DNA of 64,000 nt from Agrypnia vestita (taxonomy: Eukaryota; Arthropoda; Insecta; Trichoptera; Phryganeidae), in NCBI GenBank assembly GCA_016648135.1, contig JADDOH010000514.1, forward strand, positions 62,001 through 126,000. The letters run 5' to 3'. Positions 1-11,770 of the stretch are shown here, in pieces. The stretch's first letter is position 1. Each line of letters begins with the position of its first letter. A model generated the notes under the pieces. The model was not told the origin of the DNA, ran no database searches, and saw nothing but the letters and a program-made list of their open reading frames with translations. The position numbers and the translations under genes were made by a program.

Positions 1-1
1 A

Positions 2-121
2 GAAGAGGAAACGAATGTTTTCCTGGCCGCTCTGGTCACCTGCCTCGGGGAGGTTGAAGTGAAACTGACACCAAATGAGATTAATAATCCGATACATTCC
101 CCCTGCAGTAGGGATTGCTGA
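2..121 (+). CDS. Possible 3' end of an unidentified coding exon (partial)
   Basis: An open frame enters from the left edge and runs 39 codons to a TGA at 119-121. The first 26 codons are rich in G/C at third positions (CTG GCC GCT CTG GTC ACC), like the real exons elsewhere and unlike the AT-rich surroundings, and encode an acidic-then-hydrophobic stretch (EEETNVFLAALVTCLGEVEV). The last codons look less gene-like and run into a C-rich tract, so the true exon may stop at a donor near base 52 or 58 (GAG|GTTGAA or GAA|GTGAAA). I do not recognise the protein family. It could be the last exon of a gene lying mainly outside the window, or a chance open frame. Confidence 0.3.
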   Translation, partial: EEETNVFLAALVTCLGEVEVKLTPNEINNPIHSPCSRDC

Positions 122-339
122 CCGGTCCCCCCCCCACCTCCCCCTGCAACCCTTACCACCCGCCACCCCCGAGAAACTAATCAGAACAAGTTTTATTTTC
201 GAAACCTCCTTTTCGATATCAGCTTTCTATCGGTCTTACCTAACCTCGATATTAAATCCTTTCTTTAACTTTGTTTGTTATACATTTACAATATTATTAC
301 ATTTAGGTACATGTTTTAGAATGTAAGTATATCTGTGCA

Positions 340-860
340 TGGGCCTATTGCATCAACTTGGTTTACGGTAGGTAATCTTAAAAAAATATTTTTTTGCGTT
401 TTCCACCAATGATTTATACACAACGTTTTATTCCACTAATTTGAGTTATATACGCCGAAGCGCTTTCGATGGACACAACCATCATCTTCAGAAATTAATA
501 AAGTAATCAAAAATAAAAATAACCTAATAAACATTCAAATACCTGCGTCATCCCCATTGTTAAAATAGGTATATGTCAATAAATAACTACCCTCCCCTAC
601 CGTCATCCTTTTACTTTCTATTTGTCGGCCATATTGATTTACAATTAGTTCTAATATTCCCTCTGAAGATGATGGTTGTGTCCATCGAAAGCGCTTAGGC
701 TTACCTATATAACTTTTAGTCGTTTTCGGCATGGTGACAAAAAAAAATTCTAAATAAAAGATCGAATCATCCGTGAATTCGCATGTAAACAAAATCTGAT
801 AGCTGAAAAGTATTCAATATGGCATCGTTGGTTCTGGTTTTTCCGCTAAATGCTGAATAC
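340..860 (-). mobile_element. Degraded relative of the 1.34-kb transposase-fragment element
   Basis: Bases 346-410 resemble the inner MITE of the intact copies (GCATCAACTTGG, then TGCGTTTTCCACCA). Bases about 700-840 resemble their transposase end: on the minus strand an ATG near 733 begins MPKTTKS, matching MPKTIKS of the copy at 10915-12251, followed upstream by the same untranslated sequence ending in an ATATGGC-GTTGGTTC block. The copy is interrupted after MPKTTKS by the inverted repeat at 454-700. Terminal repeats are not recognisable. Confidence 0.5.
454..700. repeat. Inverted repeat with paired 39-bp arms resembling degenerate hammerhead cores
   Basis: The arm at 454-492 is the near-perfect reverse complement of 662-700. 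Each arm reads CTGAAGATGATGG, a short loop, CCATCGAAAGCGC outward. The layout CTGA..GATGA, short stem, CGAAA resembles the degenerate hammerhead/Penelope-type motifs scattered in animal genomes, but the canonical CTGATGA heptamer is not intact. The 170 bases between the arms are AT-rich with no identified content. Confidence 0.5.
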
Positions 861-2367
861 GCAAATTCCGTTACTATAATTTTTTTACCCTAAAAAGAAG
901 TATAACTTTAATAACTTCTTGTAAAATATTGATAAGTAGGTATGGATATTTATCCACCAAAGTATTCCACATGTGACCAATAAATCAAAAACTATCGTAT
1001 TTATGTTTTAAAAATTCAGATCAGAACGTCATGTCAATAAAACACACTATTTTTCAGCTCAGTCAATTCCATAGATAAACCTTTCTATGTCTAATTACAA
1101 AATAATATTTAGGGTGAATATTTTTTTATCATTCGAGTAGGTAGGTACCTACTTATTTTCTTTTGCATGAACGCTCTTCAATTTATGGGGCTATTGGAAG
1201 ATAAATACTCGTATAACAATGTACGCTGTGAAGAATCGGTATATTTGTAATTCTATTTTAAAACATATTCTAAATTCTGATGCTTCAAAATTTTACTTGA
1301 ATGTCTCTGCTTGTCAACTTACAGTGAGATGACTGACGCCAAAATATATTTTTCTGAAAATAAATCCAATAGAGTAACATGTTTTGACTTTTGAGAAGCA
1401 TATTTAGCGTATTTTTTTAGAGATATTCTTGTCTTTCTAAAGCTGGATCACACAATAGTTTACGAAGTGTACAAAAGAATAAGATTATTTTGAATGCGAT
1501 ATAAGTCTATGAATACCTACTTATTGTATAGTAAAAGATGCAAAAAATAAAACATGTTGCTTTTCATACAATTGGCTTGTTTTCTCTGTTGGTAAGATCG
1601 CAGGTTTGATCGCAGTTAGGAAGACAAAACGAATTAGTGCTATTTCTCTTAGCTAAATTATTATATTAAAATCATAATCTTAAAAATATGTATGTACCTA
1701 GCTATGATAGAACTGCTAATTTTATATGGTATTTTAGTACGGGGAAATATATTTAAAACGTATATGAAAAAATCTAAAGTAAAAATGTATCTTACCTAAA
1801 AATAAAAAAAACGAAAAGAAGGAAAAGATATATTTTCGGAAACAAAATTAATGAATATTTCCAAATTATACAAATAAAGTACCTACCGGTGAGTACCTTC
1901 TAACGTGACGGCCATAAAACGCATGTAAAGATCATGTATAATACGAAACAAATTTCAATTGGTAAATATATTATACCGAAATGTAAAAAATTACAATGGA
2001 GAAAGAACATTACGGATAAAAATACCAACAGTGTATTGGGGTAAATTATACGAAGGGTGCAGAGAGTTTATTATGAAACATGCTAATTAGATCCTTTATT
2101 GTTATATTAGAATAGGTATATTTGCACTAGATTTAGGATATGCGTTATATCGTGTTTTTTATATTTGCCCTGGGACATAATAAATACATTTCTTCTTTGA
2201 TTCTATGGTATTAGTTTTATTATGTAAATCTGTGTCAAAAATCAACTGATAACCAAGTATACTTGGAGGAATCTTTGGTAGGTATAAAATAAAAATATAT
2301 GTGATAAAAAAAAACTAAAAAAAAACTTTAAAGATTGTGAATGATTAGATATGACCAGTTTATCAAA
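860..2367. other. AT-rich intergenic stretch with no gene seen
   Basis: No open frame of note, RNA gene or long repeat is evident. It includes the palindromic run GTAGGTAGGTACCTAC near 1139 and many short A/T tracts. Confidence 0.6.
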
Positions 2368-2605
2368 TCGTCGCTGTATATATAATTAAGCCTATGTGCC
2401 GTTTTAGTACATTCTGAAATAAACGAATGAAACTGTTTTAAAAAATAATTGCACAGACTAGATTTATAAAAAATATTTTAAATAATTACTATGCAGACTT
2501 GCCCGATGAATGTTTTTTTTTAGTATATCTCATTATTATTGATTCATTCATCTGAGAATGTATTAAACGGCACATAGGCTTAATTATATATATATACAGC
2601 GACGA
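2368..2605. mobile_element. 238-bp foldback MITE
   Basis: The ends are inverted repeats: TCGTCGCTGTATATATAATT at the left and its complement at the right, continuing through AAGCCTATGTGCCGTTT and into a further imperfect match around CATTCTGA. Arms are about 60 bp around an AT-rich centre. There is no coding capacity, and no clear target duplication is visible. Confidence 0.75.
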
Positions 2606-3284
2606 AATACTCTTTCTCGACAAGTAGGTACTTTTCTCTAACTACTACTTTTCTTACTAGTACAAATTATTTAAATTTGATTGATAGCTACAAGAGCACC
2701 ATTATTAGCATAAATATAATATAGATAATAGGTAGGTACCTACATACAAGTAAATGTGTTCTAAGATCATTATTAACACTCCTTTGCTTTTCAAATCATC
2801 CTCAAAATGCTTTCTTTTTCTATTAATAAATATTAAAGGAAACGCGGTGAAATATCTGTGTATATCAGGAATGTTAAAAAAAAGTTGTTGAGGAATGTCT
2901 CTCTTTAGAGAAACATTTTTAAAAAGTCTCCATAGACGCCTTTCTTTACGGCAGGGGCCCTAAACTTTTTACGCTGACGAGCAGTGATTTGCGCTCGATA
3001 CTAAAATTATATTTTTGTCAAAATTTTAAATGCAAGCAAAAAACATAAAAATTGGAAACTGGTAGATTAGGAAATGATTTTTTTTTCATCTACATTATTA
3101 ATTCAACGATGACCTGGAAGAAATCAAGTGTAATGTTGGAGATGTCGGCAGGAGTCCTATTCAGTCAATTTTTACATCATCAAATATATATATCTTATTA
3201 CAGAAAGCTTAGTTCAAAATGAATGGCCCATACACACTTCATTAAAATTTAAATTTTAATAAGATAAATTTGAATTAGAGCTAG

Positions 3285-3665
3285 CAGAAGAGGAACGAAA
3301 GTAGACTAAATGCAGTGGAGATGAGATTCCTCAGGCGTATGAGCAAATTCATTTATGATAGAGTAAGGAATGAAGATATTAGGACCTTAGCATAATTAAT
3401 ATAATTGAAAAAAGGGTCGCTCAGGTGGTTTGGGCGTGTTGAGCGAATGAATAAGGAAAAAATGGTAAGTGTTGTGGCACATGACCAGATTAACCAGATA
3501 CTGGAAGATGGTACCGTTAGAAGCCTCAACAATCGTCGAGCTTGCATGCGAAGATGTATGTATGTGAATGAGGCGAGAGTTGTATGTCAGGAAAGAAGAG
3601 TGTGGCGCTCTATCCTCTCTGCTTACCCCCACGGGGAAACGGCGTGATGGTAAGTAAGTAAGTAT
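3285..3665 (+). pseudogene. RTE/CR1-like non-LTR retrotransposon, 3' end of the reverse-transcriptase ORF (decayed)
   Basis: Translation gives the familiar carboxy-terminal region of non-LTR reverse-transcriptase ORFs: SRLNAVEMRFLRRMS, RVRNEDIR, then GSLRWFGRVERM and, at the end, EARVVCQERRVWRSILSAYP followed by a stop near 3647. Stops interrupt it at about 3390-3405. It ends in a GTAAGTAAGTAAGTA tail, a simple-repeat 3' end usual for this class. It is 5'-truncated and inactive. A more decayed copy of the same end lies on the minus strand at 35175-35310. Confidence 0.8.
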
Positions 3666-3769
3666 ATTACGGATTTTTAAGCAGTTACCGTGTGAGCTTT
3701 ATTTTATAACATCAATATTATTCTTATTTCAAATTAAGGTTAACCCATGGAATGAAAATCTTACATGTG

Positions 3770-3815
3770 GTCCCGACCACTGGATCACCATGTGAGCGTC
3801 TTAACCACTAAACGA
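3770..3815 (-). repeat. Possible decayed tRNA-derived SINE head
   Basis: On the minus strand the sequence has an A-box-like TTTAGTGGTTAAGACGC and, about 30 bases on, GGTCGGGACC in B-box position. It is too diverged to be a functional tRNA. Confidence 0.3.
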
Positions 3816-4284
3816 AGAACACGTGGAAGAAGAAGTTTCCATTTTTTATGGATTAATTATAAAAAATTAAGTACAACGAAACCAAAATGTGAAAGAATCA
3901 TTAAAATATCTCTTCAAATGAAAAAGTTATGGTACTTTAAAGTTGTGCTTGCAAAAATTTTTTTTTTTCGTGCCACGGTCCAGCGTGTGACGTCACTTGA
4001 CCTAGACGACGCGGCTCGTGTTCGCTTAGTACCTATACATTTATGTGACCTTAGTACTATACCTATACATTTATATACCAAGTAACTCGAGTAAAAGGAA
4101 GAAGTGGCGCAAACTAATGAGGCGTGACTTAATTGGGCCTAAAAACTTTTATGGTGAAAAAAAGTAGACTATATATAAATAAAAAAACAAACAGCTGTAC
4201 GTAAAAAGAGCGAGCGTCCTGATGCGACTTATCTCGACTAGGTCGAATGACGTCACAAGCGAGGCGGGACCACAATTGTTTATT

Positions 4285-4385
4285 GACTGATTTCAAGTTT
4301 TTGATGTGTAACATCTTTCCTCTCGCTTTCCCGCAATCTGTGGTAGTGGTTTCGTGAAAAAGGACGGAAATGCGTAACAGGAAAT
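4285..4385 (-). repeat. Dispersed repeat, copy 1 (partner at 59190-59275)
   Basis: On the minus strand this reads TTTCACGAAACCACTACC, then GCGGGAAAGCGAGAGGAAAG and ATGTTACACATCAAAAA. The same sequence with about 85% identity by eye recurs on the + strand at 59196-59265. I do not recognise the family. Confidence 0.55.
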
Positions 4386-4776
4386 AAGCTATAAAAAAAT
4401 AATCATCGTTTATAAATAAATCAATGTCCAGCAAGTGCCATCACTGCGAAGACGCACACTACCAGCCAAAGCTTCTGATTTTGTATGTGTGTTGCGAGGC
4501 TGGTGTTAAGCGTGTGGATCTTGTAACTTTGATATATTTTGGTTCATATCTTCGAAACTATCCAATAAATACTTAATTTTTTTACATTAATGTAAACAAT
4601 AACTACCCTTAATGATTAAAATTCTCAAATATTATGTAATTTATGTGATTACTTGAAAATATTTATTCAAAGTTTTCATATAATATGTATGGCGGCACAC
4701 TACTGCCATCCATGAAAATAAATAAAAATATTTTATTGACCAAACACATTTCTAAACAAAATGCGTATGTAAATAT

Positions 4777-5262
4777 GCCAATTTTACAAAGAATATTTTA
4801 TAAATAAATCTCACCCCTTAGACTGTATAAGTAGTAGACATAGAACAAAGGGACAAACAAAGATACCATCTTTAAGAACCACCATGGCACAACATCATTA
4901 TACATACTTGGGAGTTAAATGGTACAATACATTGTTGTCGCAAAACAAATTTCAAGAAACGAACATTCCAAAATACGAACAGTTTAAGAAAGAAGTCAAA
5001 TTCTTGATTTTCGACAACGATGAATTGTAACTTTTATACTTTAATTCTTTATTTATTCTTTTATACTTTATATTTTAATTATTTTTATACTTTTATTCTT
5101 TAGTTCTTCTTTTGTACTTTAATTTAGCTTGTAAATAGTCCTCCCATAAGCTCGAGCTTTGGCTCACATTGTGGGGAGTATAATGTCTGTAAAAATGTTA
5201 TAATATAGAATCAATTCATTATAAAAAACACATTTATCCACTGTATAAATAAATAAATAAAA
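4777..5262 (+). mobile_element. 5'-truncated non-LTR retrotransposon 3' end inserted in an older repeat
   Basis: Bases about 4844-5030 encode HRTKGQTKIPSLRTTMAQHH, YLGVKWYN, then FKKEVKFLIFDND and a stop, the usual end of Jockey/CR1-like ORF2 (a YLGIKLYN..FKK pattern). An untranslated tail and (AAATA)n follow. The flanks match the uninterrupted repeat at 19925-19990: the join falls between GCGTATGTAAATAT and ATACGGTACC. The 7-base TAAATAT occurs at 4770-4776 and 5263-5269, consistent with a target duplication. Confidence 0.7.
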
Positions 5263-5780
5263 TAAATATATATACGGTACCTACCTAGTGCGGCAAAGTT
5301 CAGTTTTGATCTATGTGTTAATTCCATTGAGTTGAATACAGTATTATCAACATTATGAAACTTCTCAATTGTCGATGAGCCTCGGGTCGGGTTGGAGAGC
5401 CCTGGTTCCTGGTGGAAGAATACACATATCTCCGCCGCGGAGACAGTAACCGAAGAAGCGACAGGGTCTGTCTTCAGCTCGTCTGATATTCCGCGATGAT
5501 AAATGCGCGCCGTGACAATTGTGATGTTAACACATGTCCTGCCAGCAGGGATGGCCCGCGACTACAGGGTGGAGAGTACCGGGCTGTAGAAAAGTTTCAC
5601 ACTTTAAAATTAACCAAACTTAACTATAGCTAGTACAAAACAGGGATACATGATGAACAGACAGCTGCACAATAGTAAAATGTAGCTAACGATTAATGGA
5701 AACAAATGAAACACCTGAAATTAACTAAAGTTTTATTTAATCACGAAAGTCACTGAACACTTAACTGGAGCAGTATTATA

Positions 5781-6289
5781 CAGGGTGTACCAGAGCTAGC
5801 AGCAAAAACTTGGCAGGTAGATTCCTGACTATGTTATGAGTCTAAAATGTTCAAGCAACCAGTTATGGAGATATGCAATATCAAAGTTTCAATTTTTTTT
5901 CAATATTTCTTACTTATTTTTTTCAAAAAGTTGAACTTTCATTATAGTATCTTATGTCGATTATTAAATATTCATTCGCTTCAATACAAGTCGAATAAAA
6001 TGATAAAAACCTCGCAAAAATTGAAAAAAATAATTTTTTACAACGTTTTTATCATTTTATTTAAGTTGTATTGAAGCGAATGAATTTTTAATAATCGACT
6101 TAAGATAATGTAATGAAAGTTCAACTTTTTGCAAAAATAAGTAAAAAATATTGAAAAAAAATGCAAACTTTGATATTGCATATCTCCATAACCATTGATA
6201 ATACGCCATGGTTGCTTGAACATTTTAGACTCATAACATAGTCAGGAATCTACCGGCCAAGTTTTTGCTGCTAGCTCTGGTACACCCTG
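5781..6289. mobile_element. 509-bp foldback element with about 230-bp terminal inverted repeats and TA duplication
   Basis: The left end CAGGGTGTACCAGAGCTAGC is mirrored by the right end down to the last base, and the arms match for over 200 bp. TA lies directly outside both ends (5779-5780 and 6290-6291), as in Tc1/mariner-class insertions. The centre is A/T-rich and there is no transposase. The inner arm sequence (AAAATGTTCAAGCAA, then TGGAGATATGCAATATC) is shared with the element at 14555-15283, so both belong to one foldback family. Confidence 0.85.
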
Positions 6290-6865
6290 TATAATTCGGA
6301 CTAATTTCACACTTTTCACTCGAGAATCTTCCACTTGTCTTCACACTTTATATTCGTCTTTTAAAATACGCGCCTGTGATGGCACTTATTCTATTTTCGC
6401 TGGTCGCTTATAATTCGTATTAGTCGCCTCTATTGTTTCTACGGAATCACCGAACTATCATGATAAATTGTGCTTCGTAATGGCGTCGTCCCGTGTTTTA
6501 TATCGTTTCGGGTTTCTAGATATTTCGCGAATTTAGTCGGCAATTCCACCGTTTACTCTAGAATCTTCTAGTAATTTTTAATTTACTGTAGAACGTCCAG
6601 AGTGTTGGGAAATGTGTAATTCTTTCTGTTTCTACAGTCTCGTGACAATATGAAAGCTAGAGCCTAAAAACCTATTGAAGCTATAAAAAGAGATTCTGAT
6701 AGCCTCTAAAGTGTGGTGCTAGTGGAGAATAGTGAAAATGAATTAGACAGACATAAAAATATGTAGATGATAAGATTTTAAAAGAAATAGAGGAAAATGT
6801 ATTTATCCCGAGGACAATAGCGAACAATCGCAGAAAATGTTTGGATTGTTTGTAACCATAGGGAA

Positions 6866-7366
6866 CCAGATATTCTGCGATGACAATCTTAACTTGAAAC
6901 TTCGACAGCGACTGGTCAAATGTTATATATGGTCAGTCCTGCTGTACGGAGTGGAATCGTGGACCCTCAAAGTGAGTAGCATGAACCGGCTGGAGGCGTT
7001 CGAAATGTGGATACATCGGAGAATGCTCCGGATATCCTGGACGGATACGGTCAGCAACACAAGAGTTCTTCAAAGAGCTAGAGTGAATAGAGAGTTGCTG
7101 ACAAATATCAAAATCCGAAAGGTATCGTATTTGGGTCATGTGCTCAGAGAAGAAAAATATGAATTGCTCCACCTGATTCTTATGGGCGAGATAGAGGGTC
7201 GTAGAGGTGTTGGAAGGAGACAAATTTCCTGGCTCCGCAATATACGCGACTGGACGGGCATAAGAAGTGTTGGAGAGCTGTTTCGTGCTGCCCAGGACAT
7301 GGACGCTTTCTCTCGGGTGATAGTCAACGTTGGGGGGACCTGACATGACACCAAAAGAAGAAGAAG
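6866..7366 (+). pseudogene. RTE-like non-LTR retrotransposon, 5'-truncated insertion with 12-bp target duplication
   Basis: A continuous open frame to the TGA near 7343 encodes the ORF2 carboxy-terminal region: LRQRLVKCYIWSVLLYGVES, MNRLEAFEMWIHRRMLRISW, YLGHVLREEKY, GRRGVGRRQISWLRNIRDWT and ELFRAAQDMDAFSRVIVNV. It ends in a (GAA)n tail. The 12-base AACCATAGGGAA occurs exactly at 6854-6865 and 7367-7378, bracketing the insert, so this is a recent 5'-truncated insertion. It lacks the endonuclease and reverse-transcriptase catalytic domains. Confidence 0.88.
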
Positions 7367-7984
7367 AACCATAGGGAAAGAAGGAAAGGTCGAAGGCAGA
7401 AAAGTGAAAATATTGTAACGACGTGAAATAGCATTACGCGCTCCTGTCACTTGTCCTAATACTATCGAAGAATCGAGAACAGTCTACAGTGTTCTATGGC
7501 TTTCGGGAGGCATCTGAAACATACGGGAAACAACTATAAAAATCTAGAAGCCACGAGAATCGTCTCCTAAACACTAGAAAAACCCAGAAAATACACACGT
7601 CTCTCGAATATAAATACGGGGCCAGGCCGCGTGCGACGTTGAGTCGCGTTGACAGCGAAAACAAAAGCGAAGTGGACCGCAGGCCGCGAGACCAGGGTGG
7701 TCAACCGTGCGATAACTCAGGCGAATAAACTAGGAAAGTTCTTACTTAAGTAGCGAAATAAAACCGGAGAGAATAATACGTGCGAAAATTGCATGGAATG
7801 TTCTAGTAAATGATTAATAAAGTGTTAAAGCGATAATAAATTTCTAAGATACGTGAATTACAGGTTAAGAATTTCGATCGAACACACAAATTATAATCAA
7901 CTTCATATTCAGACAGGTCTAATTAAACTTAGCGACAGACGTATTATTTATTGCTGATCTCATATATCTATACAAAATAATTCA

Positions 7985-8500
7985 TTCTTATAACTTGGAT
8001 TCTCCGGAACTCTTGTTATCCATATCTTTTCACATATCGAACAGAAATACCCGTTCACAAGCATTCTATCACTGCAACAAAAGCAACACATCTCACCAAA
8101 AATACTCCACGATCAACAGACTTTCCATCCTAGGAAACGAGTATGCACAAATTGCAGATATTCTCAACATTAACTTAAGTCGTTACCGAAATCTCCTTAA
8201 CGAACACTTTACCGTTAATTTATTTGATTAAAATTTGTTTATACATATATGAATACATGTCTTTGTTCTTACTGATGATAATATTGTCTTTACTTAATTT
8301 GTGATTTATGTAATTGTACAGATATATATTGTGTTATAAATTTCATACGTATGTATGTACATGTATACATTTTTGAAACGATCATGTAAGCAGATATTAT
8401 TCACATTTATAATGAATATTGTTATCTAGATATATGTAAATTTCTTATTTTATCGTAATAGGTGTAAACCGTAGAAATAAAATAAATAAATAAAGTGTAT
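7985..8500 (+). mobile_element. Probable non-LTR retrotransposon 3' end
   Basis: Bases 7995-8231 encode ISNRNTRSQAFYHC, NRLSILGNEY and then LSRYRNLLNEHF before a stop, followed by about 250 untranslated bases and an AAATAAAATAAATAAATAAA tail at 8476-8496. The NTR..LSRYRN pattern at the very end of an ORF, with a simple A/T tail, fits ORF2 ends of Jockey/R1-like elements, but the match is weak. Confidence 0.45.
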
Positions 8501-10912
8501 TTACGAGTTATAAATTACTAAAGAGTACAATTTAAAGAATAGCGTTAATTTTAATAGTGTTAAGTGACTTTGTACATTGAATAATTAATTAATCAGTAAT
8601 TAATAAATCTTTAATTAATTTCCAGCGCTTTCATTCATTCCTCCCGCAGCTGACACGAGACAATATTCAAAATTTTAAAATAAAATAATATATCTTAAAT
8701 ATAGACTGATAAAGTTGAATTTTAAATATAAATATATTTGTCGCGCTCTTTAAAGTTATTATTTTTTTTTTATGTGTGAATTTAATTTAATTTTATATGT
8801 CGTAAAGTCGACAGGGAAAATGATTCTCTGAAGTGACTGTGAGTCCCAAAATATTCACCAATGTTGCGGCATTTAGCGATAGTCTTCAAACATTGCGGAA
8901 CTTGCGGCGGAACCAACACTTTGGTCTGTCACGCTGTCTGTAGCGCATCTTCCTGTCACTTCAATGGTCACTACGCTCCTCGATTTCTTCACTCCTCGAC
9001 TATTTAGAGAAGCCGTCCTGGAGTGACAGTGTGTGATAGTTTGCGATAAACAAGGAATGGAATATCTTTATGGATAACTAGATGTAACATTACTCATGCT
9101 TGACACGTTATTAAGTAGGTATTTATTGATCAAGTTAAAAAGATTTATTTGAATATTTTAAATTATATTTGAATGAGTGGCGTGGAATGACAAGTGTAGA
9201 TACATAATTACATAATTTTTATTGTTCACAGCCTCAACCAGAGATGTCGTGCCGTTGTAATAAATTACATTTTAGTTTGTTTTTACTTTAAAATGTTTAT
9301 ATATATGTATTTAGATTATTTGGATATTACATAAAGATCGTTCTTCGGTACATATGACATTAGTGTAGGTACCTTACGCGACATATAATTAATATATTTT
9401 ATATGTACCTACCTACGATCTATAAGTTACTGATTTCTCAGTACCTACAATTATTGTAGTCCTGACGAAAGTTGGTTAGTTTTTTTATAAAATTGTTAAG
9501 TACTGGTTTTCTAGATAAAAGTACTTACCTACTCAATTTAATAATTTTTATTTATTTATTTTCTTATCAATAAACAGTTTATTTATTAATAGTGGGCTTT
9601 TACAGCTCAAGAAAGTTGCAAGGATTTTTTACATACCTAACATAAAACATGTTTTAACGTAAATAATTAAAAAATAATAATATAAATAAAACTTATTTAA
9701 GAGAAATGAACAATATAAAATCAATGAACAATAGTTATACACAAACAATGATTAGTACACAAGCAAATAGTAATAATTAGAAACCTATAACAAATTAATA
9801 ATAAAGTAAAATAAAGATAATTAAACCAATATACCAAATAAATAAGATGAGAATATAAAAAATATATATATAAAAGTTAAAATTAAAACATATTTATTTA
9901 AAAGGGAAATGAACAATAATTAGGATACTTTAAAATAAATAGAGTTGTGTATATAATTTATGGGGAATAAAACATAAATAAAAATTTAGTCCATTAAACT
10001 GCAATTAATTCTATTAGTACCTATATTCTAAGTCGTAGTAGGTAATTCTTAAATTCGGGTATGCTCCTACAACGAAAACTCAATATTATGCTTATGCGCA
10101 TAATTTAATCTGTGATTATGAATTCTGTTACGTGGTAAATTTGTTACAGAATAGTAAGTGACTATGATTTAGATGTTGATGTTATGTGATATTTGGAATT
10201 ATCAAAAAGGTGCTGCCTCTGCCACTAAATGCAACATAACTTTGAAAAAAAGCTCCACTCTTATACTACCTATGAAAAAGAGGTCTCCCGTGTCGGCGAT
10301 AAACTCTCAGGAGCGTGGTGACTAGGCAAGCCCTTTAACCCTGGACCAAGTAAAGTAGTCAGTCTTTTGATCAACTAAATTATTGACATCTGACTAAAGA
10401 AGAAATATCTCTGTATTTTTTTGATATAATCATCAATCTTATTGTAGTCAGCGTTATAGGATAATTGCAGAATATCTAGCTAATAACTAATAAAGAAATT
10501 GATCTCACCCTTAACGAGAAGCATTGCTATGAATGCGTAACGTAATATTTCTCGGTTTTCTCAATCCGTGTTATGTTCTCTAATCTCTCGTGGTACGCTT
10601 CATCACCTCCCTAGTGCGGCTGAACAGGACTAAACATCCCGCATTCCTCCTCAGGAAGATGACATGGGAGATGAGATCCTTAAACTTGGGGCTGCGGCAT
10701 CAGCATTATTATTAAATAAGCTGTCTCATTAACTTCATTATTTAATAACCAATAATAATAAACGACCATTCCATTATTTTGTTCAATTAATATTTTTACT
10801 AGAATTGAATTTTTGTATATATTAATTTCACATTAAGTTTTTTTTTCATTTAATTAAATTTTCTCCACATATTCTTTAAAGATACTATGCCATACAGGCA
10901 AAAAAATACTAC
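8500..10912. other. AT-rich intergenic stretch with no gene seen
   Basis: A slightly GC-richer patch at 8815-9060 contains no convincing frame. Bases 9540-9990 are an A/T-rich tract in which a roughly 35-bp motif with AAATGAACAATA recurs (about 9688 and 9886); it looks like retroelement 3' sequence but cannot be assigned. Confidence 0.5.
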
Positions 10913-11206
10913 TATAGTCCGTCCAACTTATCTGGAGAATAAAGGAGGGCGTCCCAATCGTTGTGGTATTGCCCATAGTGCAAAAATTATCTAATTTGTA
11001 GGGAATTTTATACAAATTCGTTTTTTCTTAAACAAGTTATTAAGCAGTATACGACACGATAAAAAACAAAAAATGTAAACTAACGTACAAATAAATTTAT
11101 CAAAATATACATTCGTAAAATACACAACGTCACAAAATGGCGTTTTTTCAAAATCAAAGTAAAAAACCATTTTCAGGAAAAAAAACAAACAATAATAATT
11201 CTTTTA

Positions 11207-11391
11207 GGCTGGCGCCACATTACGCAGATCTTCCGCCGCGTTTTTTCCGTTGCGCCAAATCGGCAAGGCAAATAGATCGACCGATCATCCGCGTAGTGTG
11301 TTTAATAAGCGCATATTGTATGGAAAGAAATGTAGCGATGTTCCACGACAGAAGAGACGCGGCGGAAGATCCGCGCCGTGTGGCGCCGGTT
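11207..11391. mobile_element. 185-bp MITE nested in copy A, TTA-flanked
   Basis: Inverted arms run from GGCGCCACATTACGCAGATC to a near-complement ending in TGTGGCGCC, with the inner arm CTTCCGCCGCG / CGCGGCGGAAG. TTA lies on both sides (11204-11206 and 11392-11394), the TWA-type duplication of PIF/Harbinger elements. The equivalent in copy B is 19312-19496, also 185 bp and TAA-flanked. Confidence 0.75.
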
Positions 11392-11467
11392 TTATTCTGT
11401 GTCTCATACCTAATGATCATGACCACCATGTTTAACTCAGTAACACCTAAGGATATCAATCGGTTTA

Positions 11468-11608
11468 GGGCCGTTGTATCAACTTGGTTTATAGTAATCT
11501 TTCGTTCAAAGCATAGATATTTTGCATATTCCACCGATCAACTTGCTCTCGTAAAAATCTATGCTTTAAATGAACTATTGCTATAAAGTAAGTTGATGCA
11601 ACCAGTCT
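11468..11608. mobile_element. 141-bp AAAGCATAGATTT-family MITE nested in copy A, TTA-flanked
   Basis: The ends are GGGCCGTTGTATCAACTTGG and a near-complement. The subterminal AAAGCATAGAT is mirrored by ATCTATGCTTT. TTA flanks both sides (11465-11467 and 11609-11611). It is the same family as 43786-43930, and is matched in copy B by 19091-19235. Confidence 0.8.
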
Positions 11609-11770
11609 TTAATGTGCATAAATAAAAAAGTTTATTTTTGAAAAAAGATGTTTATACAAATGAACTCGTTAATGAATTTTGTAATAAAAAGTATAAATAA
11701 TAAAAATTCTATGTAAAAAATTATCGAATAAAATATGTTCTAAAACTTTTCTCATCTTACGGCTTCTAAT

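Noticed and set aside
5330..5600. Coding exon in the GC-richer stretch left of the foldback element
   Set aside because: All frames are broken by stops within about 60 codons and none resembles a known family. It may be old retroelement sequence.
7412..8668. LTR retrotransposon LTR with a TATAAATAC promoter (about 7608)
   Set aside because: No second LTR, primer-binding site or polypurine tract could be found, and the end dinucleotides are not matched.
11137..11586. 149-codon open frame conserved at 19126-19566 (146 codons)
   Set aside because: The match reflects recent duplication of the whole element. The frame runs through two nested MITEs and their palindromes, and an equally long frame exists on the opposite strand.
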